DNA of 64,000 nucleotides from Apis mellifera. Taxonomy: Eukaryota; Arthropoda; Insecta; Hymenoptera; Apidae. The number at the start of each line of letters is the position of its first letter. Position 1 is the stretch's first letter. The notes beneath the pieces are model-generated. The model saw nothing but the letters and a program-made list of their open reading frames with translations, ran no database searches and had not been told where the DNA came from. A program made the position numbers and the translations under genes. Of this stretch, positions 1 to 12,600 are shown piece after piece. The stretch spans positions 8,462,086 to 8,526,085 of the forward strand of contig NC_037644.1 in NCBI RefSeq assembly GCF_003254395.2, written 5' to 3'.

Positions 1-718
1 GCTTATATAGTTAACCAGTCTTTCGGAGAAAGTCCTCGCGGGAGTGTAAGTGGATGCCTCACCAGGTAGGCAAACCGTGGTTCTTGGTGAACGTTGGTGC
101 TCGAGCGTGGGGGTGAGAGACACGGGGGAGGGGGAGCTGGGAAGGAGGGGATGAAAGAAGAAGAAGAAGAAGAAGAAGAAGAAGAAGAAGAAGAAGAGGA
201 GACGCGTGGTCGTTGACGGGATCGCTTGTTCGGTTGACCCTGGTCAGGCTGTCCTTCTTTTTTCTTCTCTTTTTTGAAGCGGGTTCTTTTTCATTTTTTA
301 TTCTTTAACCTTCCCTTTCAATCCTTTCTCGACTCAACGTCACACGGAACACGTTCAAAGCTCTCCGAGTTATGATGAATAGCCGCACATACGGCCTTGA
401 TGTCACGGCTGATGGAAGAGCGACCAGATGAGAGATGATGATGGTAACGATCACCCGAGGCGCGGACATGCATACTCATCGGCTAGTTTGATGTTTCGAC
501 ATTTTGTATAAAATATTTGCGCGGATTGTTCGCGTTTTGATAATTCGATAATTTGGCGTTTTGATTTTATTCGTTCGAGTTTTCAACAGGGGATGATGTC
601 CTTTGCATCAGAATGATTTGGGTTTTTATTTATTTATTTTTTTTCTTCCCTCGAGAGAAAGTTTTAAAATTTTTGGAAACTGGAAATTTTTTTAATTTTT
701 CATTTACTCGTATTCTGC
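1..718. other. Non-coding flank with GAA microsatellite
   Basis: No gene can be supported here. A (GAA)n/(AAG)n run occupies about 155-198, next to a purine-rich G stretch. A GTAAGT splice-donor string lies at 46-51, and the reading frame upstream of it is open to the window edge for only 15 codons, too little to call an exon. The rest is AT-rich single-copy sequence. Confidence 0.5.
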
Positions 719-1041
719 ATGTTTTTGAATGTTTTTGGAATTTTATATTTTAGAATAGTTTTAATTCTTTTTATTTTCTAGAGAAGAAGAATAGGCACAG
801 AATATATATGAAGATTCTAAAAAAAGAAAAGAAAATAAAATATATGGCGTAGTTTTATTTTCTAGAAAAATAAAAAAGTAATAATGATATCTTGAATATT
901 TGTATTATGTATGTTTTTGAATGTTTTTGGAATTTTATATTTTAGATAGATTTAGAACAGTTTTAATTCTTTTTATTTTCTAGAGAAGAAGAATAGGCAC
1001 AGAATATATATGAAGATTCTAAAAAAAAGCAAAGAAAAAAG
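719..1041. repeat. Two-copy direct repeat, about 120-130 bp
   Basis: The segment at about 719-838 is repeated at about 911-1041. Both copies start with a TGTTTTTGAATGTTTTTGG string and run through a shared GAAGAAGAATAGGCACAG block. The second copy carries a roughly 10-base insertion. This is a local duplication with no coding potential. Confidence 0.8.
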
Positions 1042-1079
1042 AATATACTGGTGTACTTTGTATATTTACATTTGCAATT

Positions 1080-1702
1080 TTATTTTTTTCAGAAAAATTT
1101 AGAATAATTTTTAAATAATCCCTCTAAAATAGAAAATTAAAGAAAGGATAGATAGATATTTTATTTTTTTCAGAATAATTTGGCCTACAATTTTTTACCC
1201 CTTTCAAATAAAAAATTAAAGAAAAGATAGATAGATATTTTATTTTTTTCAGAATAATTTGGCCTACAATTTTTTACCCCTCTAAAATAGAAGATTAAAG
1301 AAAGGATAGATATTTTATTTTTTTCAGAATAATTTGGCCTACAATTTTTTACCCCTTTCAAATAGAAAATTAAAGAAAGGATAGATAGATATTTTTTTCA
1401 GAATAATTTGGCCTACAATTTTTTATCCCTCTAAAATAGAAAATTAAAGAAAGGATAGATGGATATTTTATTTTTTTCAGAATAATTTGGCCTACAATTT
1501 TTTACCCCTCTAAAATAGAAAATTAAAGAAAGGATAGATGGATATTTTATTTTTTTCAGAATTATTTGGCCTACAATTTTTTACCCCTCTAAAATAGAAG
1601 ATTAAAGAAAGGATAAATGGATATTTTATTTTTTTCAGAATAATTTGGCCTACAATTTTTTACCCCTCTAAAATAGAAAATTAAAGAAAGGATAGATGGA
1701 TA
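1080..1702. repeat. Tandem array with a unit of about 79 bp
   Basis: The string CAGAATAATTTGGCCTAC starts at 1171, 1250, 1325, 1399, 1478 and 1636, and with one base change at 1557. Spacings are therefore 74-79 bp. A degenerate first copy begins near 1080, giving about eight units. Each unit has a T-rich tract ending in TTTTCAG, followed by a CCCCTCTAAAATAGA block and an AAAGAAAGGATAGAT block. Copies are about 90% or more alike by eye, so the expansion is fairly recent. Confidence 0.9.
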
Positions 1703-2922
1703 TATATTTTGCATATTTAAATTTGGAACGAGTGAAAATGTGTAGAAGTGAGATTCGATTAACGATGTCATTGCCCTTAGTTTTCGATCTTATCGCATTC
1801 AGAACGCGGTTTTAATTCTTGTTGGTCAAATTTTAGACACCCGTTTATTATAATCGTGATTCGAATACGCCAAAAAGTTCTTGCGCGTTGGACTATCGAG
1901 TAGGAAAGTAGTTGCATTCTTAATAGAACGCTCTGTGCATTTTGAATTGTAAGTAGATTGGCCAACATGACAGTACCAGTATCAGACATTGCAGGAAATT
2001 ATTATTATATATTATTATTATTATTATTCATCGAATTCTTGTTTCAATTTTGATACGAAATCTTTTACATCAGATAATTGTGATATGATAAATATTATAA
2101 GCAACGTGAATAATATAAGCATATCTTTTACACGAAACCCTTTACGCTCGAAGAATTATTACGATTATTATGTTATTTCACTTTGTAACGCTTTATCTGT
2201 AACGATCTCTTCATTCTTGAAAAACGATTGTTTTCTAAGAAACGATATAAATTTTTATTCAGATTTATTTATTAAAATTTCAATTGCTTCATTAACGTGT
2301 ATTTATATCAAATTACAGAAAATTTGTGGAAAATTTATATATTATTATTTGTGTGCATAAACTCTATTAACATTCCATTTACATTTTATTTACTCTTCCT
2401 TGCTATTAGTTCAATTTATTAATTAATTTACCAAACCTATAACAAAACCGATAACAACATCATCAATAAATAACAATAATATGAGAAAAGGAAACATCAA
2501 CAAATATATATATATATATATACAACATGAATTTTCATTTTACTTAACAAACACGATCGATTTACGGAAAGTTATTATAGATGGCGCTGCCAGCCCATTT
2601 CGAACTCAAATTCTCACGTATCTGAAAAATATTATATTTATTATCATTCGCAAAATAAAAAGTTTCGATCGATCCGAATGGCAATCGATCAAATTGGCAA
2701 ATATTTTTCTTTTTTTTTGCGCAACCGTTTGAAAAGGTTTGTCGAAAGTGGCGGCTTTAAATTAAGAACTGGCTGCATGGGTGAGCACGATTAATGTTGC
2801 TACTTAAGCAAGCACTTGCCCGGAACACGTTTCGCTCTGACCCGTTGCGATATACGGAGCACGGATGACGATGATTTCTAGGCCGAGGACACGATCTGTC
2901 TACGCGAGGCTGAAGAAGAAAA

Positions 2923-2953
<31 letters not shown>

Positions 2954-4249
2954 CGATATACCTCGTCTCGAGATGCTTGCAAATCGACGTATTATTGCCA
3001 GTCGCCCGTTTCGTTGCTCGATCTTCTCGCGCTCGATGATCTACGACGGCCGATTGCATCTTGCGCTTTCCCGCGAAAATTTATTTCGCCTGGTTGAGAC
3101 GCTGCAAATTGGACGAACGATATGATGCATCGATTTACGTCTCCTTTCAAATCCGATCGAATTCTTTGCCTTCCCTTTTTCAGGAGGCAAAGAAAGATTT
3201 TTATGCTCGAAATTTCTAGAAATTGTTATTGTTGAAGAGTCACGAATATTCATAAGTAAAACAGAATAATGTTGTATAATTATCATGCAAAATATATATA
3301 ATAATTCTCTCTTTTTCAATTTTTTAAAAATTGTTGAAAACTACCCTCCTCTGACAAGAGAGAGTTTCGAATTCTTCCAATTTTTTTTTTATCTTCTTCT
3401 CTGTGAAACAGAGAGAATCTCAAGATATGATCTCACTGTACACGTTCCAACTAAATAATCCCTATCTCATTCCGCTTCTTTCTTGGTCCCTTTCCTCCCC
3501 CTTTTCGAATCGATATAAAACGCGATGTTCTCGAAATACACTTAACACGCTCTCACTGATTGCTGAAAGAACGTTGCTAAATCGGCGATTTATTATCGGC
3601 CGTGTAGCAATAACGTGGCCAATGCACCACGGTGTACCACGGTTGCTGGGATGCACCCGCTATGACAACGTTGCGGTAATATGAATTGTTGGCCCAGATT
3701 CGCCGGTGCGTTTATCGCCGAGTGTAGCATTGATTGGAGCCGTTGCAACAGCGGCTGCGTAACGAAAATATCAAAACCGTTCCACATTTACCTCTTAAAT
3801 CGATAAGATCTCTCAGGAGTGGAAAGAGCTTTCGGCTCTTCTCTCTTCTTCCTTCGATTTATCTATCAAAAATTCATATCAACGTTTGACAATGTGGCGA
3901 CGAGTTTTATACGTTTTATTCCTATATCTTCATTTCTCACGACGATTATTAAAAGATTGGAATAATTTACATGAAACGAATATCTTTAAAAATTAATTTA
4001 AAGGAATTAATTAAATCGATTTTCTGAGAAATCATTTATAATAATAATGCAAAAGATGTTCAAAATTACGTCAATTTTTCAAGAATAATATACCCTTTTT
4101 TTCACATGATAAAATTTCAAATTAATTAACAAGCGGCAATTAATCATTATCATCTTCTTCAAAACTTCAATGATAATTCCATCATCCGTAATCGATTTAA
4201 ATCGCCTTTAATTCCATTGGAATTTATCGAAAGAGCCGCTGTTGCTTAC
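1703..4249. other. AT-rich non-coding stretch
   Basis: No supportable gene. It contains a GAAA/AAAG simple repeat (about 2914-2955), an (AT)n run near 2505-2522 and a higher-complexity patch at about 3590-3790 rich in CpG and E-box-like CACGTG/CAACGT strings. Short open frames on both strands overlap each other and are low in complexity. Confidence 0.5.
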
Positions 4250-4640
4250 CAGCTATAACCGATTTGCATACTCGGGACAATGGCGCCAGCTATAACGGAG
4301 GGGGGGAGGGCGATTGTTCGAGGAAAAGACGAGGGAGCCGTGTTCCCGTTTTCGGCCTCGATCCGCGATTTCCATAACGCCACGACGGAGGATGGACGAT
4401 GGGTGCCCGGCGTGGATGGAAAGGAGGATAGACGGACAGATGGATGGATAGATAGATGTGATCCGCGGGGTAGGAAAAAGCGAAAGTCGTGGCGGGCCAA
4501 TCAGAGGCGGCGAGGCTCTGGCGAGCATTGTGCGCGTCTTGTGCCCCAGATAATTAATATCCGTGGCCTGTAGTTTTGCCTTAGCGGCGTATCGTCTCCT
4601 CGATTGCCTCACTTTCCTGTCGAGCTAATTGATTAAAAGG
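4250..4640. other. GC-richer non-coding island
   Basis: This patch is clearly more GC-rich than its surroundings, with several CpGs and a GATA/GATG-type simple repeat at about 4430-4458. Frames are open on both strands at once, which reflects base composition more than coding. It could be regulatory, but nothing in it identifies a function. Confidence 0.35.
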
Positions 4641-4859
4641 GATTATTATATACACTGAGAGCCGGCGGCGAGAGCAGGATGTGTTCTTTCGACCGAGCAG
4701 ATTTCCTTCGCCTTCTTCGCCTTCTGTTGCAATCGATCATTTTTCCACCCTTTTGTTTCGATTTAGTTTCTTTTTCTTGATCGATTCGTTGGCACATTCG
4801 ATTTTTTCGTGAATAATATATCTTTTGAAAATTTGAAAAGAAAGAAAGGAATAATGAAG

Positions 4860-5945
4860 AAAAAAGTGTTTGGAGTTATTTATGATTTCTTGTATTGTAG
4901 GAAAAATTTGGGATGAATTGAAAGATGAAGTATGAAATTGAAATATAGTGTCAAATAATAATAATTAGTGTTAGAAAGTTTTATTTGAAGTGCTTTTGAA
5001 ATATTTTCTTTATAAATCTGTTTACTTAAAAATTTTGTATGTCATTTGAGAAAGTAAAAATAATCTATTTTGGATATTTATGATTTCTTGTATTGTAAGA
5101 AAAATTTGGGATAAATTGAAAGATGAAATATGGAATTGAAATGTGTTAAATGTTTCTGAGTGAAATTTATTTTGTTAATTTTGTTGGATTTTTTAGACAA
5201 AAATTTTTTAAAAATTGATAATTTAATAATAATTAGTGTTAGAAAGTTTTATTTGAAGTGCTTTTGAAATATTTTCTTTATAAATCTGATATTTCAAAGA
5301 AAAGTTTACCTGTAAAATTTTGTATGTCATTTGAAAAAGTAAAAATAATCTATTGGATATTTATGATTTCTTGTATTGTAAAAAAAATTTGGGATGAATT
5401 GAAAGATGAAATATGGAATTGAAATATAGTGTTAAATGTTTCTATTTTTGAGTGAAAATTATTTTGGATTTTTTAAGATAAAAAATTTTTTAAAAATTAA
5501 TTTAATAATAATTAGTGTTTGAAAGTTTTTTATTTAAAGTGCTGGTAATGCTTTTGAAATATTTTCTTTATAAATCTAATATTTCAAAGAAAAGTTTACT
5601 TGTAAAATTTTGTATGTCATTTGGAAAAGTAAAAATAATCTATTTTGGATATTTATGATTTCTTGTATTGTAGGAAAAATTTGGGATAAATTGAAAGATG
5701 AAATGGAATTGAAATATAGTGTTAAATGTTTCTATTTTTGAGTGAAAATTATTTTGGTTTTTTTAAGATAAAAAATTTTTTAAAAATTAATTATTTAATA
5801 ATAATTAGTGTTTGAAAGTTTTTTATTTAAAGTGCTGGTAGTGCTTTTGAAATATTTTCTTTATAAATCTAATATTTCAAAGAAAAGTTTACTTGTAAAA
5901 TTTTGTATGTCATTTGAAAAAGTAAAAATAATCTAATATTCTATT
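4860..5945. repeat. Tandem repeat of about 200-290 bp, four copies
   Basis: TATGATTTCTTGTATTGTA starts at 4881, 5079, 5362 and 5654, giving spacings of 198, 283 and 292 bp. The first unit is shortened and later units carry a longer middle part. Shared blocks include ATAATAATTAGTGTT and TTTTGTATGTCATTTG. There is no coding content. Confidence 0.9.
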
Positions 5946-8900
5946 TTTAAAAATTAATTTCTTTTTCAGACCTCGTAATAGCTATTACGATAATTGTTTA
6001 ATTCAAATTATTGTTTAGTTTTTATGATAATATAATCTTCATTATATGCGAAAAAATATGAATAATAAATGGATAAAATGGAAATTGTGGCATACGCTCA
6101 TCATATATTATCATTTATTAAACACATTCTACTAATTTTTTGAAAAAAATGTATACAATGTATAAAATTTTACATCTCCATTTTACATAATATACAAATT
6201 ACAATAAGAATTTTACGATTAAATTTATGTAGTGATTATACAAGTTTGCTTGAAATGTATTTTTAAATTCATAATTGCAAAGATAATCAGAGATACTCTT
6301 CGTGGATAATCAGTACTTAATATCAAATTAACAAAGTGGTGAATACGTTGTTATAATAAATGAAGATAAAAATACATTTGAAATTACAAATCTAAAACAC
6401 GAGTTTGAAGAGTGAAAAGCATAATTAATCTCTCCGGTTTTTCATTTCAGTGAATCATCAATCACGTTTTTAACCAACATTTATGGAATAACATATGCAC
6501 TAAATATTAATGGCAATGAGTGTTAGCTCGACACTCATTGTAAAACAACATTGTAAATTGTGTGTTATTTGCAAAGCTTATAAATAGAATTATATAAATA
6601 GAAACGGTTAATTATACAAATTTTCCCTTTTATATTTTAATTAATAATTTCAATGCTAATAAAAATATTGAATAATGTATTTAACATGTGTAACATGTTA
6701 ATACAAGATATCATAGAAACCCATTCTGAAATGAATAAAAGATATTATTGAGATTATTATTCAAGATTTTGAAAATTAATTTTTTTCGTGATTAAGTGGA
6801 AGATTAGTTTTAATTGTTAATTGAATTAAATTTAATTCGTGTAACGTACGGATTTATGCTAAACTATGTAGAATAATTAATTGGATGCAGTCGTTATTAT
6901 CGTCAAAATAATATTGCTCGAATCCTCTGTTTCCGCGAAATTAATGAAAATTGGTGATAAACAATGCTTTAGAGATTTCTGCATTGTATGCGGTTAATAT
7001 TATTAGCTGTATTTCAAAGCGATAAAAATAAAGAGATATTAAAAATCTCTACTGTATCTTTTAGAGAAATTAATTTCTTTAGCAAAAAATATATTTTTAT
7101 CGCTATTTCTCATCAAAGAAAAACGCATAATATTAACAATATAATTATTTAAAAGTACATAAAGCTCGTTTTATAACTTTTTATAATTACAATCTTCCTC
7201 CTTGGTTAAGCAATACGTTGAATTGTTTGTTTCAAAGTATAATTAATGAGTAATAATTCGTCGATAATTTTTTTTTTTACAGTTACCATTCACGAACAGT
7301 TACGGTTCGATTCGAGGATTGTTAAAAAAAAAAATGTTTCACTAATCACAGACCGTGATCGAAAGAATTACCTGTGAAAATTTCCAAGGTGATCCTTTTA
7401 CTAGTCTGCTCTCTATGTTCTTTAACCTTTTTGAATCTTGTGAAGAAATTATAGATTTCTTTTTAAAAGAACACGAATTTTTTTATAAAAAGTTCCTTAA
7501 AATTCTTTTCAAATATATCGTCACTTATTGAATATTTTTATATTTTTATATTTTATATCGTATTTGCAATCTGAGGATTCGTACGATTTTTTACACGCAA
7601 AAATAATTTTCATTATTACTTTATTTATTTTATATCCCGTCCGTGAAATAATATTACACAAAGAATTTTTTGAGAGAAGATATAGACTTTCACTGATAAA
7701 TAAATTGCTAATCGAAGGAAGATATCATAAAAATTCATATTAATAGAGAAATTCCCGAAGAAAATCGCGAGTTTAATATTATATCCATCACAGCCTATTT
7801 ACCGTGAGATCTGAAAGTTGACGACGTCAATATGACGATCATACCTCGACACGACATATAAAGAAAATAAGATGTCGTTCGATTCCCACGAACACTCGAC
7901 AAGGTGGGAGACATCTTGGATTAATGTAAATCGCAAAACTTGTTGATTTTCTTCTAGAAAATGCGGCCTCGTCCATTGTCGTCGTCCATCGTCTTCTTTT
8001 CGCAATCATAAATCGTTGCGAGGATGATCGCCGATTAATTCAAAAGGTCGGCTCTTCGTCATAATAGCCGCTTCGAATCTAGAAATAAAAATACGAGTCG
8101 GTTTGATTGATTTATTCTGGTCGATGTGTAATGGATTATTCTTTTTTCCCCTTCTTTCTTCTTTAATTTATAGACTTTTGCTTCGACGATGAAATTTTGA
8201 GAAGAGGATTATTATCTCCAAGCGTTTTGTTCAAAATAGAGTAATCTTTTTGAGAAGAGTGAATCGATTATAACAATGAGACTTTTTGAAAAGTTAGAAG
8301 GATTGGTTTATCGGATGAAAAAATTGAGGAAAAGAATAAAGATTGACTTTTTACAATTTTTACAAATTGATCGATAAGATAATTTTTATAATAAATGATG
8401 ATGGAATATTTTTTTAAAAGTATATTTAGAAATATGAATAGAATCATTTATAATACAGTTCTAATTTCAAAATTCTAATTTTAATAAAAGTGTTTGTACA
8501 TGTGAAGCATGATGTGGAGCAAAATTTCTTTGAGAGGATAAAAGGATCCTTTTTGAGTACTCTTTCATCTCTAGAAAAATTAAGATTCTAGAAACTAAAA
8601 TAAACACAAATGTTGATGTTATAAAAGTATTAATTCAATTTAATTTACTTATTAAGGAGATGTATTTATGAATTTAGTAAAGTTCAAATTATTATTATTT
8701 AAAGAAATAAGACAGATATCTAATTTAAATTTCTTGATTATGATTCTTAAAACATCTACGGTAGGATTATAATTTCATTTGATGAAGCGAGTGTGACAAA
8801 GATAAATATTTCATCTAATATAAGATTAATTTCATCTTATTTAATTGCTTGAATACAAATTTTCCTGTTAGTTTCAATCTTTGAAACCATTCTTTAAATT

Positions 8901-9330
8901 TTCCATGCATTTATTTTGAACACTTTGTGTAGATATACATAGAATAATATGTCTGTAGAATATTTTGTAGAAATTGAAACAGTTATACACACCCAAAAGT
9001 TGGTATTTTCTTAAGTTAAGAATAATATGCAACAAAATTTTAATTTTTTTAATGAATAGTAGCTGAGATAATTTTACATTATTGATAAAAAATAGAAAAA
9101 CCGTGACAAAGAAAATATAACTCAATATAACTTATAATAAATAAACTTGAATTTGTTTAGACATTTTTGTTTAGAATACTTTTAACATTTTCAACAATTT
9201 AATACCCTTCACAATAGTGCAGACAATTGTTATTCTAAAATCCTTGTCTACAAGTCAATAGTACATAATATCCTATATATTATAAATATAATATATATTT
9301 TCGATGCTATATACAATTTCTGCTTTTCTT
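5946..9330. other. AT-rich non-coding stretch
   Basis: Nothing recognisable as a gene. The one discrete structure is a small perfect hairpin at 6514-6540, described separately. Open frames are short and dominated by Ile, Phe, Lys and Asn, as expected from the composition. Confidence 0.5.
6514..6540. other. Perfect 10-bp stem, 7-nt loop hairpin
   Basis: CAATGAGTGT at 6514-6523 is exactly reverse-complemented by ACACTCATTG at 6531-6540, with TAGCTCG as the loop. It is isolated in AT-rich sequence and no T-run follows it. It could be a palindromic protein-binding site or chance. Confidence 0.6.
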
Positions 9331-9640
9331 TTGTTTTTCGATCTCTGATCCACGAATATACCAACACCCTATATAGCGTCTCTCCTCTCCTTTTAGCGTG
9401 ACACGATCCACGCTGTGTAATAACGATTACGTCACCGGTGGTGATCGGCACGATGTCATCGGCAGATGGTAACCTCGTAATTAAATGTCCACCTGAAGTG
9501 TATTTCGTGGCGCGATCGATCGTAATTCCCATGTTGCACGCGTCCCAACGAATACGAGGTGCATCCCAACCGCGCGCGATTATGCACGTGCAGCGCGTTG
9601 CGTGCAGTTGCGAGCGACGAGTTTCCGGTTTCGTGTCGTT
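9331..9640. other. CpG-containing non-coding island
   Basis: A local rise in GC and CpG (for example CGCGCGCGATTATGCACGTG near 9570) in AT-rich DNA. Short frames are open on both strands. It has no splice-bounded coding signal and no recognised protein. It may be a regulatory element. Confidence 0.35.
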
Positions 9641-12600
9641 TTGTTTTCTTTTTTTCTTTTTTTTTCTTTACTCTCAACTTTTTCTTTTAATTAATTCTAA
9701 TTGATCGAGACGTTTTGTTCTCCTCAGATTAGATCGGATATTTGAATAATAAAATGTTTCGTGAAATGGTCTCTCTTTTTTTTTTTTTTTAAGATTGAAA
9801 TCGTTCGAGAATTAAGAAAATGTGCGGTATAGAAGTATATTTATACATTGTGTATAAAGCGGGAAAAGAGAACGATAAAGTTAATGAGATAGTCGTAGTT
9901 GTCTCTTGAGCGTATAAATTTTGCAGAGCAGGTATAGACGAGGAAAGTAAATAATGGAAGAGAGAGAGAGAGAGAGAAGGAAAGTTTGGAATAAACGCAT
10001 TCTGTGGAATCGAAGAGTTTGAAAAAAAAAAAAGGAGTAAGATTGGAATGTTTATAAATGTGTATTAAATAATTGATTGATTGTTTCTCCTAATTTTAGT
10101 TACTATTTGATTTGAATTTGATTTGAAATTTCGTTTGACTTCTTTTTAATTATATTTTTAAAAATATTATTTATGAGAGAAGATGAATTTTTTTTTTTTA
10201 AGTGTAAACGGTTTGGGTTTTAGTAGGATTGTAAAAATGGCAAAAGCAATAATGAGCAATAATAATTTGTTTAAATTAACAATTGCTTTTTTATCAAATT
10301 TTTTATTAGTCACATAACCATCTATGCGCAAGGAAATAAATAGCTCTTTTTTGTAAAATATTAATGGTCGCTTTTTCTTATTTCAAGATATTTAAAAACT
10401 TGAAGAATTTAACATACTTATGAGTAAATATTAATTTGCTCGCTTTATATAATAACTTTGCAACAAGTTGTTTAATCAAAATAGTATCTTTTTTTCTTCT
10501 TTTTTTTAATCATATGAAAGCGGCGTATAAATTAGCCAAGGAGAAACTGTGAATTTAAGGTTTTTTTTTTTTATGTCAACAATGAAATCATAATGATCGT
10601 AGTAATATTTGAAGTGTTAAAATAACTAAATCAATTAAGTTTCACCACTACTCTTATTAAAGTCAGCATTATAAGTAATAATTGGTCTTAAAAGGATAAT
10701 GAGGTCAAAGAAGGAAGAAAATTTCCTTGGTGTTGATCTTGCATTTTCTTAACTGATGTATTCAGCTTTTTATAATTTTTATGTTTCTTACCATAGATAC
10801 AATCTTATAATCCTGTAATAAAATTCTATCATGCTTTCCTTTCTAATAATAAGATTAAATCTTTCTTGAAATAATATTACAAATTCAGACATGATGTTAT
10901 GATAATTCTTGTAATTTTGAATAATTAAATTTTTTAATCATTTTAATTGTTATAATAATAGTTTAAAATACTAAGATGAACTATATTTTCTAAACTGAAT
11001 CACGCATTTTTTAATAAGCAATTAAATCACAGATATAAGAAATTAATGCAAAAAAAAATATAAACAGTGGATAATTCTTTGTAAATTTTATAAAATTCAA
11101 ACCAAAGCTATTTCTCAAATTAATAACTCTTTTCTAAATAAATAGTTTAATAATTTTTTAGAGGAACACAATTGCATATATTGATTGATCAATAAAATTG
11201 ATCTTCACAATATGCTTTTTATACACAAAATGCAAAATATAATGTATCGAACGTAATACACGTCTATTCTTCTAAAATTTATTATTACCTGTTAAATATT
11301 TTTCATTCAAACAATCAACAGTTTTAAACGACTCCTCCTGTGTAATCTTCGGTAGTTTTTTCCTCCTTTCCTTTTTTTTTTTTAAACGCTTATTAGAACA
11401 AAATTATAATTGTAGTCAAAATGTCTGTGTATACAATTCATATTTTACCGCACGTGCCGTTGGAATGTTTAGCTGTCAGCTAAATCTTAAAAGAATCATA
11501 AAATATGGTAAAAGTTGAATAAAGTTAAATAATGTTTCAAGCTTTCACTGAAATAGTCAAACAAATGTTATCTGGATATTACTTTCTTTTGCATTTGTAA
11601 ATATTATTGCTCATCAATATCCAGTGATTTCATAGATAAATGAAAGAGGAAGTGTTGTAAAACTCGATAAATTAATCAATCCGAGGAAAATATATGAGAT
11701 TAAATGTTTTCCCAAAGTTTTTGACATTGACGAGTGAATATTGTTGAAAATCTTCTTCTTGTTGTAAATTGTATTAATTATGTTAAAATAAAGAAATTTC
11801 CAAAGATATTTTGCAATCGAATACCCTTTAATTAACAAGATTATTGTTAATAAATTGTAATTCATTTCATCATAAATTACTAAACGTGTTATAGATATTC
11901 GTTTAAATTATCAGAATTTTTGAAAGATGATGATTCATTTCATATACACAAATATTGTGTGTACACATTGCTATTCAAAAGTTTGAAAGTACATATTAAT
12001 ATAAAGTAATTATTTGTATTTATAATACTGATTTAAACAAGAAAAAAAATAATAGAATGTTCAAATTTTCAGAGATAATAATTGATTAAACAAGTTGATG
12101 AAACAAAAATTTAATTTTGATTATTTAAGATCATTTAAGATTTTATTATTTGTCACATTATACTTTCATTATTATTATTTAGCAAATTTCGATTAATAAA
12201 TAAGTTTAATATGCATCTTTGGATTATGTTTTTATTTGAAATTTCTTATTATTTTCAAACTTTTGAATATCAATACATGTCTAATTTTAATGTTTTCGAG
12301 AAGAACAGGTTTAAGAAATGTACAATAGAATGGCTGGCGAAAGTATTTGAATATTACAAGAGAATTACACACATAGGATATTTTTTTTTTTTTGTCAAAG
12401 TGAAACTCTTTTTTTAAGGGTGTGAAATCAATCCAAAATTTCAACACGTTTTCATATTTTGAACATTTTACAATGGAATAATAGAAAAGCATTAAACTTG
12501 TAATTTAAAATTTTAAAACTCCATCTTGAAAATTTATTACATTTAAAGAAATAAAAATATAATTTTGAATTTAATGCAATGTTAAAAAAATGCTCTGTAT

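Noticed and set aside
1..45. Possible 3' end of a coding exon before GTAAGT at 46
   Set aside because: Only 15 codons are visible and the peptide is not recognised; a chance donor in a GC-richer stretch is equally likely.
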